8,064 nt of DNA from Streptosporangiaceae bacterium (lineage in GTDB: Bacteria; Actinomycetota; Actinomycetes; Streptosporangiales; Streptosporangiaceae). The stretch lies in assembly GCA_030045215.1 (NCBI GenBank), contig JASIBJ010000173.1, positions 1 through 8,064 on the forward strand. The letters run 5' to 3'. The notes under the pieces were generated by a model, which saw only the letters and a program-made list of their open reading frames with translations, searched no databases and was not told the DNA's origin. The position numbers were made by a program, and so were the translations under genes. Shown here in pieces: positions 6,066 through 8,064 of this stretch (its first letter is position 1; every line of letters begins with the position of its first letter).

Positions 6066-7301
6066 TTAGCCCGCGGTGGCGGCGCGATCGCGGATTTCTG
6101 GCGGCTGTTCGGGTGCTTGCTCGGTGACTGGTGGCCGGGCCGGGCGGGCGATTACCGGGATGGCGGCACCGGATACGACGGCTGCCGTGATGATGAGCAA
6201 CGGCCGGTAGCCGAGGGTGTCCACCAGGGCTGCTCCGATCGTGATCGAGAGCGTCTGGGCCAGGTCGGTCGCCATGTAGGAGGCGGCCAGGGTCCGGCCC
6301 TGCAGGTTCGGCGGCGAGTAGCGCTGGGTGGCGGTCGTGACCACGACCGCGCAGAGCGGAACCGCAACCCCGAAGATCGCGAGCGCGGCGCAGGAGGCCG
6401 GGAGCACGGGAATCGTGTAGATGAGGCTCGCGACCGCCCATGCGGCCAGCGCGATCCCGAGCGTCCGGGCCTCGCCAGCGCGCCTGATCAGCCGGCTTAC
6501 CGCGAGCCCGCCGATGATGGACCCGACGGCCTGGATGCTCATGAGCACGCCGAAGAAGGAGGCCGGCCTGCCGATCGCCGCGATGACGGCGAACGTCACC
6601 GATTCGTAGAAGCCGAGCACCAGCATGGCGATGGTGGCGCTCAGCGTGACCTGAGCCAGGAGGGGCGTGCGCCGCAGGTGTGCCAGGCCGGCCACCAGCT
6701 GGGCGACGACCGGCTGCCCGGCGGCCGGGCGCGACGTGGCCTCGGCGACGTGCACCGACAGCAGCGCGACGATCGCGACGGCGAACGTGACGGAATCGAG
6801 CACGGCCAGACAGCCGCCGCCGAAGCTCGCGTAGATCGCCGCCCCGGCCAGCGGCGAGGCGATGCGCAGGCCCTGGCTGATGGTCGTGCGCGCGGCGTTG
6901 GCGCCGACGAGGTCCTCATCTGCCAGCAGATCTTTGAGCAGCGCCGATCCGGCCGGACTGATGACCGTCGACGCGGCTCCGTAGCAGAGCGCCACCGCGT
7001 ACATCACCCACAGGTCAGAGCGCGAGTGGACCAGCACAAGTGCGAGTACCGCGGCACCGGCCGCGGCGTTCGCGACGATCAGCAGCGGACGGCGCCTGAC
7101 CCGGTCGACAAGCTGACCAGCCAGCGGCGCGGCCAGGCAGGGCAGGCCCTCCGCCAGGAAGATGGCCCCGGCTGCCGCGTTGCTGCCGGTCAGGTCCTTG
7201 GCCCAGATGCCGAGCGACAGGTACAGCGCGCTATCGCCGAAGCTGGAGACCGAGTTGCCGATCAGCAGCCGCCGGAAGCGCGCATCACCGAGCGCGCTCA
7301 T
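6066..7301 (-). CDS. MFS transporter, MFS_3/EntS-like efflux type
   Basis: Inner-membrane major facilitator protein of 411 residues, probably 12 transmembrane helices and proton-driven export. Seen: an N-terminal FRRLLIGNSVSSFGDSALYL first helix typical of the MFS_3 group, MFS motif A as GQLVDRVRRRP (62-72) between helices 2 and 3, alternating hydrophobic segments across both halves with a central charged loop (about 185-200), a second-half counterpart near GGLAVSRLIRRAGEA, and a proline-rich cytoplasmic tail (PARPPVTEQAPEQPPE). The ATG at 7301-7299 overlaps the TGA of the ArsR-type regulator by 4 nt (ATGA), so the two are translationally coupled and share the regulator's promoter. Regulator-first pairs of this kind usually control efflux of a drug or metabolite; the substrate cannot be read from sequence. 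It ends 23 bp from the convergent GNAT-AAA gene with no obvious terminator between them. Confidence 0.92.
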   Translation of the reverse strand: MSALGDARFRRLLIGNSVSSFGDSALYLSLGIWAKDLTGSNAAAGAIFLAEGLPCLAAPLAGQLVDRVRRRPLLIVANAAAGAAVLALVLVHSRSDLWVMYAVALCYGAASTVISPAGSALLKDLLADEDLVGANAARTTISQGLRIASPLAGAAIYASFGGGCLAVLDSVTFAVAIVALLSVHVAEATSRPAAGQPVVAQLVAGLAHLRRTPLLAQVTLSATIAMLVLGFYESVTFAVIAAIGRPASFFGVLMSIQAVGSIIGGLAVSRLIRRAGEARTLGIALAAWAVASLIYTIPVLPASCAALAIFGVAVPLCAVVVTTATQRYSPPNLQGRTLAASYMATDLAQTLSITIGAALVDTLGYRPLLIITAAVVSGAAIPVIARPARPPVTEQAPEQPPEIRDRAATAG

Positions 7302-7900
7302 GCACCGGGTTCCCGGCCCTCGTCGGGCAGCGGATAAGCCACGGCGAACAGCCGAGTCAGCCGGGACCCGGCGGGCCTGTTCGCCGGGTCGGCGACGCGG
7401 TCACGATAGGTGAGCATCAGCTCCTCGATCTGATCGCGCAGCCCGGCCAGCTCGTCCGGGGTCAGCCACGCAACGGCCCCGGCCCGCATCGAGGCTCGCT
7501 GCCACTGCTCCCCGTACGCTGGCGCGCTCTGGACCCAGCGCATCAGCGTGGCGAACTCGTGCTGGACGAAAACCCGCTCCAGCTCCGTTGCCGCCGCCGC
7601 GCGGGCGGGGTCGGGCTGCACCCGCGACCAGGACTGGTTCACCGTGGTCAGCCGCCAGGGCCGTTCCTTCTTCGAGGTACTCGGAGCTTCCTCAACCAGG
7701 CCGTAGCGTGCGAGCTGCCGCAGGTGAAACGAGCAGTTGGCCTGGCTCTCGCCGGTCAGCTCGGCGCAGCGGGTCGACGTTGCCGCCCCTTCCGTCAGCA
7801 GCACGTCCATCAGCGTCCACTTCAAAGGATGCGCCAGCGCACGCAGCGCGGCGGGGTCAGCGATCCTCAGCGGATCATCCGGGAGTCCACGAGGTGGCAT
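7298..7900 (-). CDS. ArsR-type winged-helix transcriptional regulator
   Basis: A 200-residue DNA-binding protein with an N-terminal ArsR/HTH_20 winged helix (about 14-90): ADPAALRALAHPLKWTLMDVL, then recognition region ELTGESQANCSFHLRQLARYGLVEE (47-71), then the wing with RPWRLTT. The C-terminal half is helical, rich in Trp, Arg and Glu, and probably dimerises or binds a ligand; its PDELAGLRDQIEELMLTYRDRV stretch could be a short coiled coil. C45 and C56 do not form the ELCVC metal site of ArsR/SmtB, so metal sensing is unlikely. ATG at 7900-7898 is preferred: a TTG two codons earlier (7906) is possible, but the ATG is 7 nt after a good -10. It overlaps the MFS gene and presumably represses or controls that operon, itself included, through the repeats at 7910-7950. 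Confidence 0.9.
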   Translation of the reverse strand: MPPRGLPDDPLRIADPAALRALAHPLKWTLMDVLLTEGAATSTRCAELTGESQANCSFHLRQLARYGLVEEAPSTSKKERPWRLTTVNQSWSRVQPDPARAAAATELERVFVQHEFATLMRWVQSAPAYGEQWQRASMRAGAVAWLTPDELAGLRDQIEELMLTYRDRVADPANRPAGSRLTRLFAVAYPLPDEGREPGA

Positions 7901-7907
7901 ATCCAAG

Positions 7908-7937
7908 AACGTACTCTTGCATTTCTGAGGATGTCAA
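7908..7937 (-). promoter_or_regulatory. Promoter of the regulator-MFS operon (leaderless)
   Basis: On the minus strand: TTGACA (7937-7932), a perfect -35; 18-nt spacer; TACGTT (7913-7908), matching TAnnnT; 7 nt; ATG 7900. The start point therefore falls on or beside the A of the ATG and there is no room for a Shine-Dalgarno, so a leaderless message is predicted. Confidence 0.65.
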
Positions 7938-7950
7938 AGCGTACTCTTGC
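7910..7950 (-). repeat. 11-bp direct repeat, probable operator of the ArsR-type regulator
   Basis: GCAAGAGTACG occurs exactly twice on the minus strand, at 7950-7940 and 7920-7910, 30 bp apart (about three helical turns, so on one face of the DNA). One copy lies just upstream of the -35 TTGACA and the other overlaps the -10 TACGTT. The promoter-proximal copy also forms CAAGA...TCTTG inverted arms (7904-7919). The placement is what an autoregulatory site would show; binding itself is inference. Confidence 0.6.
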
Positions 7951-7953
7951 GTC

Positions 7954-8064
7954 ATGCGGCCGTACCGCGTCGGCATGACGGCTGCGGGTGGTCACGGCAA
8001 CGGGCTGGCCATCATGCGGGAGCGAGCCGAAGAACTTGGCGGTACGGTGGCAGTCAGCGGCTCG
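7954..8064 (+). pseudogene. Histidine kinase C-terminal fragment, runs off the window
   Basis: From ATG 7954 the frame is open for 37 codons to the edge. Residues 13-30 (GHGNGLAIMRERAEELGG) followed by TVAVSGS match the last ATP-binding box of a NarL-type two-component histidine kinase, which normally lies within about 40 residues of the protein end. The sensor, dimerisation and the N- and G1-box parts of the kinase are absent: upstream in frame there is only the regulator's promoter DNA. A complete protein would be perhaps 60 residues and could not bind ATP. A degraded or recombined kinase gene is the best reading; a small functional protein starting at 7954 cannot be excluded because the 3' end is not in the window. 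Confidence 0.6.

Noticed and set aside
6039..7337. 432-residue open frame on the plus strand opposite the MFS gene
   Set aside because: Highly charged low-complexity translation; the minus strand gives a convincing membrane transporter coupled to its regulator.
7298..7900. Metal-sensing ArsR/SmtB repressor
   Set aside because: The ELCVC-type metal site is missing; the two cysteines (45 and 56) are not arranged as a known site.

Overview
The window is high-GC (roughly 70% by eye), with strong G/C third-position bias, GTG as well as ATG starts, several starts without a Shine-Dalgarno sequence, and two TANNNT-type -10 boxes placed 7 nt before an ATG. Together with the gene families (ArsR/MFS pair, ECF sigma with a membrane partner, an Asp-type MurA), this points to an actinobacterial chromosome. 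I cannot name the genus.

Layout. On the minus strand, 1-695 is the start of a short-chain dehydrogenase (SDR), cut by the window edge; 732-1754 is a YghZ-type aldo/keto reductase just upstream of it, so the two probably form a redox operon. Divergent from these is a MurA-like enolpyruvyl transferase (1870-3168) with aspartate in place of the fosfomycin-target cysteine. After two inverted repeats comes an ECF sigma factor (3333-3830) overlapping by 4 nt a single-pass membrane protein (3827-4510) that is probably its regulator. A very strong GC hairpin (4546-4585) closes that unit.

Next is a short region with a palindrome and a tiny ORF whose first codons resemble a YefM/Phd antitoxin. It leads into a 427-residue protein (4759-6042) fusing an N-terminal GNAT acetyltransferase to a C-terminal AAA+ ATPase. 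This is the least understood gene here.

Convergent to it is a minus-strand operon: an ArsR-type winged-helix regulator (7298-7900) overlapping by 4 nt an MFS efflux transporter (6066-7301). Its promoter is readable (TTGACA, 18 nt, TACGTT, 7 nt, ATG) and an 11-bp direct repeat, 30 bp apart, flanks the -35 and covers the -10, which looks like an autoregulatory operator. At the right edge (7954-8064) is an open frame that begins almost directly with the last ATP-binding motif of a histidine kinase, probably a decayed kinase fragment.

The window reads as a set of small independent units (redox pair, cell-wall enzyme, sigma/membrane regulator, GNAT-AAA protein, drug-efflux-like pair) rather than one pathway. 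I see no tRNA, rRNA, CRISPR array or intact insertion sequence.
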